From Ustulina deusta (taxonomy: Eukaryota; Ascomycota; Sordariomycetes; Xylariales; Xylariaceae): a DNA stretch of 64,000 nt. The notes beneath the pieces were generated by a model. It did no database searches, had not been told where the DNA came from, and saw only the letters and a list, made by a program, of their open reading frames with translations. The stretch spans positions 310,001 through 374,000 of the forward strand of contig JAJNNX010000044.1 in assembly GCA_023159155.1 (NCBI GenBank). Reading direction: 5' to 3'. This document shows positions 1 to 11,410 of this stretch, piece by piece (within the stretch, counting starts at the first letter, position 1; each line of letters begins with the position of its first letter). The position numbers and the translations under genes are program-made.

Positions 1-19
1 TCTAAAAAATTACTTTATT

Positions 20-3000
20 TTGCTAGACTTAATACTTTTATAAGCTTATTTGCAATTATGTCTTTTGTAGCTATATAAATAATTTTTAGAATATTTCTTT
101 TAACTTTTTAATATAGCTAATAGTTATAGATATTTATATAACAAAGCTTAGTTTATAATATAGTTACTTTTTTTATAACTAGCCTAATAGTTTATTTATT
201 GTTATATTAAATAGTAATATATTAAATATTTAGTATAATACTTAGTTTTTTGATTAGTTAGTTTATAAATATAGCTTTCTTTATAGCTTGTGCTAATACT
301 AACAACTCTGCTTTGATTATTAAAATAGTTATTATATTTTGCTTATTAGTACGCTACTTGATAATTTTTCCAAATAGCCTAATTATATATACTTATAAAA
401 TTTTTTAGTCTAATATATTATTTATAAACAACGTATTGCTTGCAATCTTAAAATTGTTTTTGCTTCCGAACTAAAGCAAATAGTATTAAGTATTTTTAAA
501 ATAGTTAAGCAGGCGATCTACCGAGTTATAATGTTAAGGCCTAAGGTTAACAAAAAATCTTAAAAATCTTAACGTGCTAAACGCAATATTAGGTTAAGTA
601 ATTATAGCAGTATATAATATTGACCTAACTTTTTATTAGTATAAGTATATTTTTTGTTTTATAGCAAAGCTATTATAGGGCATTAGTTTAGCTTGTTTTA
701 TTAGGGTAGATAAAAGAGTTAAATAAATAGTTTTTAGCTTGGAAATTTTCTTAATATATAAAGCTTAAAATAGCTAGATTAATTTTTATTAATAATTTTT
801 AATTATTTTAATGCTTAGGAACTATTGCAAGTTATTACTACTAATTAACTAATAAGCCATTTAAAGCTATTTAATAGCTTTTTTAGTAATAAGCTTTTGA
901 TCTTTTTTATAAGCAAAAATAATATTATCTATATATATAAAGATTAGTACTTTGTTATAAGTATAGCAATAAAGCTTATATAGTATAACTTAATACTTTA
1001 TTTTTTTAAGTATTAATATAAGCTCTTTTTGCTATAATAAAAATAACTTTTTTAAGCTATATAAAGCTTTATTAAACTATAATATAATCTAAGGCTTATA
1101 GTAGCTAGAAGGTATTTTTATATATATTTTTTTATTAAGCTTTATATTAATAAATATATTAATAATATTGTATTACTTTAGTTCAAAGTCAAATTTAGCT
1201 ACTATTATAATAAAGGTCCTAAATAACTTTTTAGCAAAAATTAATATATATATAGTTTTAGTGCTAGATTAAAGCTGCTAATTATTTTGTACTACTAACC
1301 ATGCTTTATATTTTATATAATAGCTATACTTATTAAACTTATATATATATACCTATATATACCTAAATATTAGTTTTTTTTTAGTTAAGTAAGTACTAAC
1401 CTTAGTTTATAATTTTATTTTTTAATAGCCTTTGAGATAATCTTTTTTAGCCTTTTTAAACCTTTTACTTATTAAGTAATACTTAAAGTCCTTATAAGAT
1501 TTTAGCGGTAGTAGTAGATTTTTTTAATAGATTTTGTATTTTTTAGCAACCCTTTATTTGAAAATTTTCTTATTTTTATTTAGTATATATAAAACTTTTT
1601 AATTATAACTTAACTTTTTATTAATAAAATAGCTAATAAATTGTTTTAATAATCTGGCTTTTGCAGCTTTATTTATTACTATGCTGTTTTGACTTTTTAA
1701 AACATTTAGATATCTGCTTAAACATATAGCCTTTTAGCAGCTTTTCTAAGAAGCAATAGCGGTATAAAAAAAAGTACTAAATATACCTGCTGGAGCATTA
1801 AAGTTTATATGTAGCGGTTTAGTACTTTCTAACGTTGTTTTCCCAGTTTTATAATCTTTAAATTCTGCTATAATATTTTAGGTCTAAAAAACAAGGTCTT
1901 TAAATCTAACAAAATCTATTATAATATTCTAGAGTCTTTATAGATCAGGGTTTTTAATAGTAGTGCTTTTTGATCTATTAAAATTTGCTACAATATTTTA
2001 GGGTTTCTAAAAATAAAAGCTACTTATAATAGCTATAAAAAAAGCGCTTAGTTGTAGTGACTCAAAAGGTAAAAAATATAGTAAAAAAAAGGCATTTATA
2101 TAGAATTAATTAGATTTTATTGCTTTATTTAATATAGAGTATTTATAAGTTATATTTTTTTTATTCTCTAGTATATTTATAATAGTAGTATTATTTTTGC
2201 TTTTAATAAAATATATATTTTTTAGTTTTTAATTAGTTATAACCTCTAGAGTACTACTTAGCTAATTAGGTTTAATAACGTTTATTTTGGATAGTAATTA
2301 GGTAATCTTATTAATTTTTTGCTTAAGGAAGTTATTTTTTAGTTTATTAATATTACTTAAAAATATGGTTTTTTTATTAAATATAATATTTCTAGTAAAT
2401 ATAATAGTATTAGTTGCTAGGATCTATATATAATATATATTAAAAGATTAATAGTTTATAAAGTAGCTTATCTAAGCTTTAGGATCTAATTTATTAAGTT
2501 TTTTTTTTTTTAGCTTAGCTTTTATAGTTATTATATATGTTTTGCAGCTATATATATATAAATAGCATAAATTAAATTAATAACAAGTAGTTATAATACT
2601 ATTTTAGTTAAAAAAATAAACGTAAAACTTTTTATATAGGCTTTGCTATTAGTATATTTACTTTAGTATATAATTATATAAATATATAGTAGTCTTTATA
2701 ATATTGGTTTAAAAAATAGTAAGTAGTTTAGACCTAGTTCTTATAGCCCTAGCTTTATGTTTGATAATATTGCCAGCCCGTTTAGCGCTACTATTTTAAC
2801 CTTATATATTTAGGGCATATAGTTTAAAGACTATGTTATATTATTATTTAAAGTGTTTAGTAAAGTTATTATATTTTAAAAGCTTATTATTATATTTAAA
2901 AACTTAAATAGTAGTATTATAGTAAACTTATAAATATTTTATTAAATTTTTTAGGGTTTTAATTAGTATTAGAGATTTTTAATTATGCAAGTAGTAATTA

Positions 3001-5230
3001 AAACTAAAGCCAGAATATTGATCTATTATAAGCATTAGCAAGTTTTTTAAATTATAACCTTTTTTATAATTATAAAAATCTATAGCTAGCTATATTTCTA
3101 GCTTTGCTAGGCAATTTTAAAGTAATCTATTAATTTGCTATTATATTTTTGCTATAGTATATGCTTTATAGTCTAAAATATATATTTTGTTTTTTAGAAA
3201 TTATTATAGCTTTATTTTTTTAGCTTATATTATTATATAATAAAAAGCGTTAGCACTTAGGTAGCCTAGACGGAGATACTATTAATATAGATTAGCTTTC
3301 AAAATAGGCCTTAAAATTATTGCTATTAGTTTATTTCTTTGTATATAAAAGGTACTCTTTTCTATATTAAGTGGTAGATATTTTAGTATAAACTGGTAGT
3401 TTTAATTTTAAAAACAATAAAATATTAATTTATTTTATTGTTTTAGTATTATTATTACTAGTTTTATATCCTAATATAAGTTTTGTTTTAAAAGTATTTA
3501 AAATAATACTAGGTTATAAGCTATTGTTAAATAATAGGCTATATTATATAATTTTATAATTATAAGTCCTTTGGGCCCTTGAATATATATATTAATATTT
3601 CTGAATATAAATATAAGTATAATCTTGTTTTTTATATATACTCCGTTTTTTAGCAATGCTATTTATAGATTATTAAATCTACTGATTTTGTTAAATATAT
3701 ATAAAGTAGTCCTAGAATTTAGGATAGCTGAGTTTTTTAGTTTATATATAGCTTTATTTTTTGATTTTTTGCTAATAGCAAAAGTAAACCATATTAATAT
3801 TTGTTTTAGTTAAGCAAATAATTTATTTTTATTAGTTTTTGCTTTTTTTTTTTTTTATATATAATTAATAAGTTTTTTTAGTTCTTTATTAGTATTAAGA
3901 TTAGCTTATATTAGCCTAGTAGTAATTTGGCTAAGATAAAAATTATTTAGAGCTAATTTTAGAAAAAGATAATAATATCTTGTTATATAGTAGAAGCCTA
4001 AATAGTTTTTGTAAATATAATTATTTAAACTGTAAGTTTATAAATTAATGCAAGGTTGTTTATTATTGCTTTTATTGCTTTTATTACTACGGGGTCCGCG
4101 GCCACTTTGGCTTCGGCTTTTGCTTCTGCTTCGAAAAAGAACTTATTAATTATTAAAAGGTATTTCTACTTTTTTAGCGTTATTTATAGCATTTCTAGCA
4201 CTTTTACTATTATATAGTGCTAAAAACGCCTTTTTATTAATACATATGTTTAGCCAATATATAATTGCTTAGCAATTTGCTTTATTTTTTAAATTAGCTA
4301 CTATTTTTTAGTAGGTTAGTATATTATTAAGGATTACTAATTAATTAATTATTTAAAAAGTAGTAATTTAGTTTTTAAGGACCTTTTTAAAACATATCTT
4401 TAGGTTTATTATTAAATAATTAATATTATTTAGTTTAATAATTTTATATTTAAAGGCAATAAAGATTATAGCTTTTTAACGCATTACTTACGCGCTAAGG
4501 TCTTTTAGTAGCTTATTTATTTTTTTTATATATTATTAGTATTAAGCTTTTATTTATAATTATTGTATTGCTTTTAAGTATTAGCTAAGGTCTTTAAATC
4601 TATTATATTACTTATTAATAATATTAGTAAATTAAAAAATAATCTTTATATAGTTTAAAAAAACAGTTTTAATTATTTATACTATAAAATTAGCGATATG
4701 TTTTTAGTAGATCTTATAGTTTTTTTTTATTGCAATATATTAATTCTAGTTAATTTGGTAAGCTTTTTTGCTATTTTTTGTTATTTTAAGAATATTTATA
4801 GGTTTATTGTTTAGGTTAATTTTTTTGTTTTAAAAAGTAGCAGTTAATTAGAAGCATATTAATTGGTTAGTTATATGTTTGGGATAATCCTTGAATTTGG
4901 GTATTTTTAGTAATAGTATTTATGGCGTTTGTTCTTTTGGTTAAAGGTATTTTTACAAATCAAAAAATACCGCTTTTATAATAAATACCTTGTTTTAGAG
5001 TATGTAATCTTTTAGCTTAGCTAATAAAGCCTTATTAATCACTAATAAAGCTATAATATTATTTGGTTATTTATACTGGCTTTTAGGGAGTAATATTCTT
5101 ATAAATAAGATTTTTAATTGTTAGATATAAGCAAGTCCAATTAAATAATTGTATTAATAATTATTACTAATCTTTCTTGTTTTATGTTCTGTTGTAGAGT
5201 TTTCTGCATGCCATATAAATTAGGTATGTG
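20..5230 (-). mobile_element. Decayed Ty1/copia retrotransposon (gag-integrase-RT-RNase H), RIP-like
   Basis: Read on the minus strand, this AT-rich stretch still shows the order of a copia polyprotein although it is full of stops. Near 4180-5200 is a gag-like segment; near 4090-4150 a short GC-richer patch encodes a Ser/Arg-rich stretch (RSRSKSRSQSGRGPRS); near 2640-2900 is an integrase-like segment (SAKRAGNIIKHKARAIRTRS); near 1050-1080 is FNKALYSLKK, the copia RT signature; near 924-936 is YIDN where YVDD is expected; near 20-620 is RNase H, with KAELLVLAQAIKKA and IATKDIIANKL. Stops are mostly TAG/TAA where Trp or Gln is expected, and Gly/Asp are replaced by Ser/Asn, as RIP would produce. 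The element is dead. I did not find its LTRs with confidence; the left end runs out of the window. Confidence 0.85.
740..1500 (-). pseudogene. Copia reverse transcriptase remnant
   Basis: This is the most readable part of the left copia element. On the minus strand the motif order is FNKALYSLKK (about 1080 down to 1050), then LIFIYIDNIIFAYKKDQ around 950-900, then SNNLQ followed by a stop in place of Trp and FLSIKIIKN around 830-780. In intact copia RTs the catalytic box is Y-V-D-D; here the second Asp codon has become Asn (GAT to AAT), which is the change RIP makes on the opposite strand. No intact reading frame longer than a few dozen codons survives. Confidence 0.85.
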
Positions 5231-5355
5231 TAGAGAATCTATTTAACGGGGTTCTAAAAGATAGCTAATTTACTTTATTAAATCTGATATTTATAGATTG
5301 GCAAGGTGGAAGAGACGAGGCCATACCGGCTGTTGTACGATAATTCCGAGACTTT

Positions 5356-5761
5356 CCGCCCGGCAGAAGAGACACGGGCAATACGTCGTACAAAGGTCGA
5401 ATAGAATACGTTCCGCCCGGCAGAACATACTCTAATTGACCTTTCGTACGAGTTATTGTACTAGACCAGTACTTGGTTTTGATCCCTAGACCTCCTGCCC
5501 AGCAGAAAAAAAAAAGACAAGTTGAACCAATTATACTACTCCGCCCGGCAGAGCAAAAGATCGGAGCTCAACTGCAAAGCCATTTTTGCACCCCCTTCCT
5601 TTTCGTACAACCTATATACAAAGCCCTACACCCCTGTTCCAAACCGGACCGTTTACTCCTAACTACGTCCCGCCCAGCAGAACCAAAAAAAAAATTCGAT
5701 TAACCTCGTACGACCCCCTTTTATGTACGACACGTTTGTAACTACTGTTCTGCCTGGCAGA
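5356..5761 (+). repeat. Six dispersed copies of a 12-bp motif (CCGCCCGGCAGA)
   Basis: Copies start at 5356, 5413, 5495, 5541, 5670 and 5750. Three are exact CCGCCCGGCAGA; the others are CTGCCCAGCAGA, CCGCCCAGCAGA and CTGCCTGGCAGA, all differing by transitions of the C-to-T or G-to-A kind. Spacing is irregular (46-129 bp) and all copies have the same orientation. The function is unknown. Confidence 0.8.
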
Positions 5762-6196
5762 CCAGACCATAGAATCGATTGCAAGCCTTTTTGCAACCCC
5801 CCCCCTTTCGTACAACTCGCGTACAAAGGACCCTCGAACACCCCTTTCGGCGCCTAACCCATTAACGTTGACCAGACCTCCCTTCCTTCTCTCCTGTATA
5901 CATATATTTTCGACCCCGTACAGGACAGACCGTTTGGCACCTAATTTTTCCTTCGGTGCCTATACCCCCCCTTTCCTCTTTTCTTACTACTAACCCCTTT
6001 GTACAACCTACGTACAAAGGACCTTCAAATACCTTTTTGTATAACTACTCTTTTAACCCTATACAAAAAAACTTAACCCCTCCCCCCCCCCCCTTCTAGA
6101 ATGCTATATAGCATAGCAAACAACCCTCCGGCTAAGACTTCGTACAAAGACCTAGCCAAAAGGAGCAATATCCTAATAGGGCTATAAAAAAAATAC

Positions 6197-6565
6197 ACTA
6201 GTCTTACATACCAAAGCTACCAAAACCCCTTCAGCAAACAAAACATAGCCGATAACTTAAAACTATTTATAACATATTTTGCTACAGTTATACTTAAATA
6301 TATAAACGTACGAATGCCGGGGGTTAAAATAGCAAAGAATATATACGATAATTTCGATAGATAGGAGGCCGAACATTTTAATTTGGTTAATCGGCAATTC
6401 CGGAAAGAACTAATCGAAGCAATCGAACAAGACGGGTTGTACGGACCCTTATAGGGAACAACGTACACCGATAAACTCGTTCGGCTCTATAACAATGAAC
6501 TGCAACTACCGAACAACTTTTCGGTAACCTACCTACTTCCAAACCAGCCCTATCTAGAGGGATAG
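6197..6565 (+). pseudogene. Broken gag-like reading frame with two internal TAG stops
   Basis: One frame stays sensible for about 120 codons and is interrupted only by two TAG codons, in the contexts NFDR-stop-EAEHFNLV and GPL-stop-GTTYTDKLVR. Both stops could be TGG to TAG changes. The frame ends with LPNQPYLEG and a TAG at 6563-6565, just before a poly-C run. The composition (charged, helical, no cysteines) is compatible with a retrotransposon gag or capsid fragment, but I cannot name the family. It could instead be a fragment of an unrelated transposon-borne protein. Confidence 0.45.
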
Positions 6566-6569
6566 ATTA

Positions 6570-6617
6570 CCCCCCCCCCCCCCCCCTCCCCCCCCCCCCC
6601 CCCCTCCCCCCCCCCCC
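6570..6617 (+). repeat. 48-bp poly-C tract with two T interruptions
   Basis: Positions 6570-6617 are all C except T at 6587 and 6605. Shorter C runs occur near 6078-6092 and 6711-6722. On the minus strand this is a G-tract able to form quadruplexes; it is also a site where sequencing and assembly errors are likely. Confidence 0.9.
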
Positions 6618-6845
6618 TTTTCCCCTGCCCTTCGTACGAATCACGTACGAAGACCTCTCGAATACCCCTCCGTACGGCTGCTTTTCGACCCGTACGGAAC
6701 GGACCCCTTACCCCCCCCCCCCTCGGCCAATACCCATACAGACCTGTTCGACAAATTGAAAAAAAAAAAACAGAGTCAGAAGGGTATTAGCAATACCGAG
6801 AACCCCCCGTTAACCCGTTGTACGAATAGCCAAATGACCGAACAG

Positions 6846-6977
6846 GAGGGCTAGCCATTCGAAGGGCTAGCCGAGCAGTTGGGCCAGCCATACGGAAGGG
6901 CTGGCCGAATAGGTGGGCCAGCCATACGGAAGGGCTGGCTGTACAGAGGGCTAGCTAGTTGGAGGGCTAGCCGTACG
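6846..6977 (+). repeat. Palindrome-rich array (GGCTAGCC and a 24-bp direct repeat)
   Basis: The perfect 8-bp palindrome GGCTAGCC occurs at 6849, 6865 and 6965. A 24-bp unit beginning GGGCCAGCC and ending GGGCTGG is repeated exactly at 6881-6904 and 6915-6938; its two ends are themselves inverted repeats. The stretch can fold into several alternative hairpins. No coding role is evident; the open frames across it are short and repetitive. Confidence 0.75.
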
Positions 6978-7143
6978 AAAAGTTTTTGCTTGTTTCTAGC
7001 ATTGGGTGGAGTTATGGTCTCTGCCGAGCGTAGATTTTTGTTTCTTGCCGTACGGAACATTCGTTTCGACCGTACGCATTTTTGTACTTAGTTTTTCGTT
7101 CGTACGATTGACCTGCCAACACGACAAAAGAAAAAATAGTCAG

Positions 7144-7448
7144 TGTTGGAACAATATTGCCAGGTCAATCGTACGCCATATTCGGTACAGCCATCTTGGC
7201 CACCTTGGTGGCCAAGTTGGGTGGTTGGGCCTGTATGGGCCCATATGGCCAGGGGCTAGGTGGACCCTCCGTACTTCGTACGAAGGGTATACCTAGCACC
7301 TCCCATACCTTCCGAATCCTTTCCTTCTCTTTCTTTTAAGACAAGGCACCGAACATAGTACAATACATTGTATGGTGTTCGCCTTTACAGATCCGTCTCG
7401 CGTACGTCGTACGTACGCGCATGCTACCCAGGGTAGAGCCTACCAACA
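7144..7448 (+). repeat. LTR copy 1 (305 bp), TGTTGG...CCAACA
   Basis: The sequence starts TGTTGGAACA and ends ACCAACA, which are inverted termini typical of LTRs. It aligns along its length with 9877-10184: shared blocks are CAGGTCAATCGTACG near the start, a CGTACGAA...GGGTATA block in the middle, CATAGTACAATA near 7355 and a GGGTAGA block near the end. It is preceded by an A-rich tract (7123-7138) that resembles a polypurine tract and is followed directly by mid-integrase copia sequence. Five bases on each side (GTCAG and ATATA) do not match, so no target-site duplication is seen. It contains a 10-bp-stem hairpin at 7195-7216. Confidence 0.8.
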
Positions 7449-9845
7449 ATATAAGTATTAGATTAATATATATTAAAGATTTTCTAACTATATTATATAT
7501 AACCTAAATATAAACTTTTTGTTTAAAAATTTTTTAAATTAAGCAAGGATTATAAGCACTTAGTATTATATAATACTTATTAAAGCATACTAAACAATTA
7601 ACAAGATTAAAAAAATATATAGCCCTTTTTATTATATATATAATATATTAAAAGCTAAAATTAGTAATTATATAAAAAATAAGTTAATTTTCTAAATAGC
7701 AATTAAAGCCCTAAATAATACTACTAAGCTAAATAGCCTTATACTAACCTTTTTTATTTTTAAAGCTTACCTTAAAATTAATTAGAACTTATTTCTTTTA
7801 CTTAATATTATATAAAAAGCTAAAGCAATTAAAAAAGCTATAAAAATATTACATAACAAAAAAGCAAAAATTAAAATTAACCGTACAATTAACTAGCATA
7901 ACAAACCAGCCTTATATAATATATTTTTATTACTTCTATATAGCAAAATAATAGTATAGCAAAAAAAAAAAGCTAGGATAGACCGTACAAAATCAAATTA
8001 ATTAAAAAATCTAATATAATTATTAATTTAATAAATAGCCTAATTAAGTTTAAATAGATATAAATTAAGCCTTATTATTATATAACTAAAAAAAATATTT
8101 TAAATAAATATACTAAAAAAAAAAACAGAACATAACCCTTTTAAGCCTTTATTATACAAAAAAAACACAAATAACTCCCAAAAACTATAATATTTTATAT
8201 AACCTTTATATAATAAATTAGTCAATTATTCTTAACCTTTAAAAAAAAATAAAACTATACCCTAGCTATTAAACTATACAAAAATAGCATTATTAATATA
8301 CTTAAAGCTTTATTTAAAAAATCTAACACTACTAAAATTAATAATTTTATTATATAAAGCATATTTTAATTTATAAAATACGATCTAACAAAATATAGCA
8401 ATATTTATATTTTTAAGTTCTAGCTTGTACAAAAAATCAAAAAAAAAATAACTAAGCTATACGAAAAGTTCCGACTTATTATATAAAGCTATAACAATAC
8501 TAAAAAAAAAATAGTACTTATTTAATTACTAATAATCTAGCAAATAAGCTAAAAACTACTATTTATACTAGGACTTTTTTTAATTTACAACTTTAATATT
8601 TTAAGCAAACTTCAAAATATTATATAAGCATACATATAATCAAAAAACAAATTAGCTAAAAAAATCTTTATATAACTACTATCCGAACTAAAGTTAAAAT
8701 ATTTTAATAAAACAATCCTATAAATCGTATAACCTTTATATAGATTTACTAAATTAAGTTTATATTAATTCAAAATATATTACTAATATTACTATAAAAA
8801 GCTTAGTATAACTATTTTTATATATAACTTATGCTTACTTTTTACTAAAAGACCTTCGGATAACTTTAGTATTACTGGACTATAAATAAACAATATGTTT
8901 AGCTTTGTATTGCTAAGCTTTTTAAAAAAAATATATATATATATTATAGCAAGCCAAGTTTTATATAAAACTAAAAAAGATATTTTAGCTAAATTATTTT
9001 ATAAAGTTTAATAGCAAACAAATTATATTTTTGTTTAAAAAAAATATTATTTTAACTTAAAAAGACTAAACAAACTAACTAGACTAGATTAATTTTTATA
9101 TAAATAATTTTATATAGCAATACGTTTTATAATAAGCAAAAAGTACATATATTAGTAATATTTGCTAGCTTAAAGCAACGTATAACTTATGTATAGCTGC
9201 CTAAGTTATATATCCTAAGCTATACAATATTAAAAATTTGAACTAAAAAATCTAGTAGTAAACAAATAATAAAGATTATAGCTTAAATTTTATATTAATA
9301 GACCTATATTATATAAAGCTATTTATTTTTATAAACAAATTATTTATAAATAATATAAATATAACCTTTTAATTTGGATTTATAATTGTATTAGGGACTA
9401 AACGTTATATAAAAGAGAATTTAAGCTTTAAAATTAAAAAAAATATTATATATTAAAATTTAAACAAATATAAAAAGGTAACTAGGAGCATACTTATAAA
9501 TAAATTATATAGTATAATTAATAGTTTTAATAGTACTATTGCCTTTTGTATAATATTTTTAAAAATTATAACTATACTATAACTATTTTTAATTCTAGTT
9601 ATTCTATATTTTAATTTAAAATTATTATATAATTGTTTTGTTAAGCTTAGTATTATATAAGAAAAACGTTTAATAATTAATATTATATTATTAAAAAAAT
9701 TATACAAAAAACAAAAAATCTCTAAAATATAATAAATTAATAGTAAAAATAATCTAGCTAATATATTTATAAAAAGAATACTAAATTAAGCATGAAAAAC
9801 TTTTGTATTAACAAACAAATTAATTATATAAATAGAAACATTTAT
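7449..9845 (+). mobile_element. Decayed copia pol (integrase C-terminus, RT, RNase H), plus strand
   Basis: The plus strand shows an ordered copia pol remnant. At about 7560-8095 is the integrase C-terminal part (IKALNNTTKLNSLILT, then DRPYKIKLIKKSNIIINLI, then IKPYY). At about 8400-9060 is RT (EKFRLI-like patch near 8460 and LFTKRPSDNFSITGL near 8860). At about 9440-9840 is RNase H (YKKVTRSILINKLY, CFVKLSII-stop-EKRLIINII, and NNLANIFIKRI). All parts carry many TAA/TAG stops. The gag and integrase core are absent because LTR copy 1 abuts the integrase. The element runs opposite to the copia remnant at 20-5230. Confidence 0.8.
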
Positions 9846-9876
9846 TAATAAAACATAAAAAATTATATATAACTAT

Positions 9877-10184
9877 TGTTGGAATAGTATTCCAGGTCAA
9901 TCGTACGCTTTATTCGGACCATGGCCGAAGGCCATGGCATGGCCCATTTGGCCATGCTAGCCCAGGTGGCTAGGGGTCAGGTGGACCCTTCGCATTCGTA
10001 TTCGTACGAATACGAAGGGGTATATCTGGCACCTCTCGCACCTGCCGAATAGTTCCCTTCTTTCCTTTCCTTTCGATAGGCATTAGACATAGTACAATAG
10101 ATTGTATGGTGTTTGCCTCAACAGATCTGCCCTGGCGTACGGCACCATGTACGTTCACACTACCCCGGGTAGACCCATCCGACA
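9877..10184 (+). repeat. LTR copy 2 (308 bp), possible solo LTR with ACTAT duplication
   Basis: It starts TGTTGGAATA and ends CCGACA, and is a diverged relative of 7144-7448. It is flanked on both sides by ACTAT (9872-9876 and 10185-10189), the 5-bp target duplication expected for an LTR-element insertion that later collapsed to a solo LTR. It also sits about 30 bp after the end of the copia RNase H remnant, so it could instead be that element's 3' LTR with a chance ACTAT. It is GC-rich and barely RIP-mutated although surrounded by sequence that is heavily mutated. It has a hairpin with 8-bp arms at 9919-9937. Confidence 0.8.
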
Positions 10185-10189
10185 ACTAT

Positions 10190-11410
10190 AGCATTTATAA
10201 AAAAAAAAGAGTCAGAAGTATAAAAGTAATATATAATAAATTAATTTAAAAAAAAAAAAAAACATAAACGCTACTTTTTTTTATTTTTTTTTATTTTTTT
10301 TCTTTATTATATAACTAATTTACCCCTTTTTTTCAAACGTAATAATTATACTAAATACTATACAAACGCCAAACATATATTATATAAGTATTACTTTAAA
10401 ACCTAATAATCTAGCAATAGCTATAGAACAGGTAATTATTACGTATTATATAAGCATTTTTTATATATGTAGCAATAGTAATACTATATAACTAGATAAA
10501 GACTATACAAAAGTAACCTTTCTAGCAGAGGATAAACGTAATTAAATATGCGAAAGGTATATTGGCAAGCACCTAGATCTATATATTAACTAACAGTATA
10601 ATAGCAACCTAAACTTTATTAGTTTATATACAAAAGGCAAAAATATTAATAATATACTAAAACAAACATATATATAATAAAAAAATAGATATATATATTA
10701 ATATATAGCGCTATAATAAACTAACAATTGTTAGGATTGTTTATTAATAGTAATACTATATAGTAGTTGCTATTCTAGCTAATAATTTTTAGTATATAAC
10801 CATTATTACTAAAGAGCTAAATAGCGTTTATTATATAAATATATATATATATATAGTATATAAAGATAAGCAGACATATAAAACAGAAAATTTTAAAAAA
10901 TAACAAAAGAACAGAAAGCAACAAAAAACTTAAATACTTTTTTATATACAAGTCCTCCTATACACAAGCTAACCTAACTTTTAATTAGTTAATTTTTTTT
11001 TATACAAATAACCTGCCTAGTTAATTAAACATAAGCAACCTTAAAAACTTTTAACTAGCAATTGCTTATATAAGGCCTATTAACCGGACAAGCTAGCTAA
11101 TTATAAACTTTACTATTACATAGAGCAAAAGCAAATATTTAGCTTTAACTTAAATAATTACTAAGTAACGTTTGGCCTATAGTTCTTAACTAACTATATA
11201 GCTAAAGTAGCAGTTTTGTAATATTGTTGCACAACTTTATTAGAAAAAAATAATCTACTAACTTAGCAGCTATATATATAAACTAGATTGCTAATCTAGT
11301 TGCTTTTTTAGTAATTAAACTTTTATATATATATTTAAGCAGTTATATAATTGCTTTTTTTTGTTTTTTTTATATAACGGGCAGTTATAACTAAAAAAAA
11401 AAATAGCTAG
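10190..11410. other. AT-rich decayed sequence without recognisable coding content
   Basis: This interval is roughly 75-80% A+T with scattered GC patches such as AAACGTAATAATT and GCGAAAGGTATATTGGCAAG. An A-rich block with GAGTCAGAAG at about 10200-10218 resembles one at 6762-6782. I see no protein motif on either strand that I would defend. It is probably RIP-mutated transposon DNA lying between LTR copies 2 and 3. Confidence 0.5.

Larger units (their letters stand above)
5283..7143. repeat. GC-richer, repeat-dense island inside the AT-rich block
   Basis: The base composition rises abruptly at about 5283 and stays mixed until the LTR at 7144. The island holds several families of short repeats. 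A 12-mer close to CCGCCCGGCAGA occurs six times (5356, 5413, 5495, 5541, 5670 and 5750). A module of the form TCGTACAAC...GTACAAAGGACC recurs near 5605, 5809, 5998 and 6632. There are several C runs, the longest at 6570-6617. An array of GGCTAGCC/GGGCCAGCC dyads lies at 6846-6977. It also contains a broken gag-like frame (6197-6565). It ends in an A-rich tract just before the LTR, which could be a polypurine tract. It may be the internal region of a non-autonomous LTR element, but no matching left LTR was seen. Confidence 0.6.

Noticed and set aside
5473..7339. Short frames (60-96 codons) in the GC island
   Set aside because: They read through repeats and palindromes and have no start context or motif; only the gag-like remnant at 6197-6565 keeps sensible composition.
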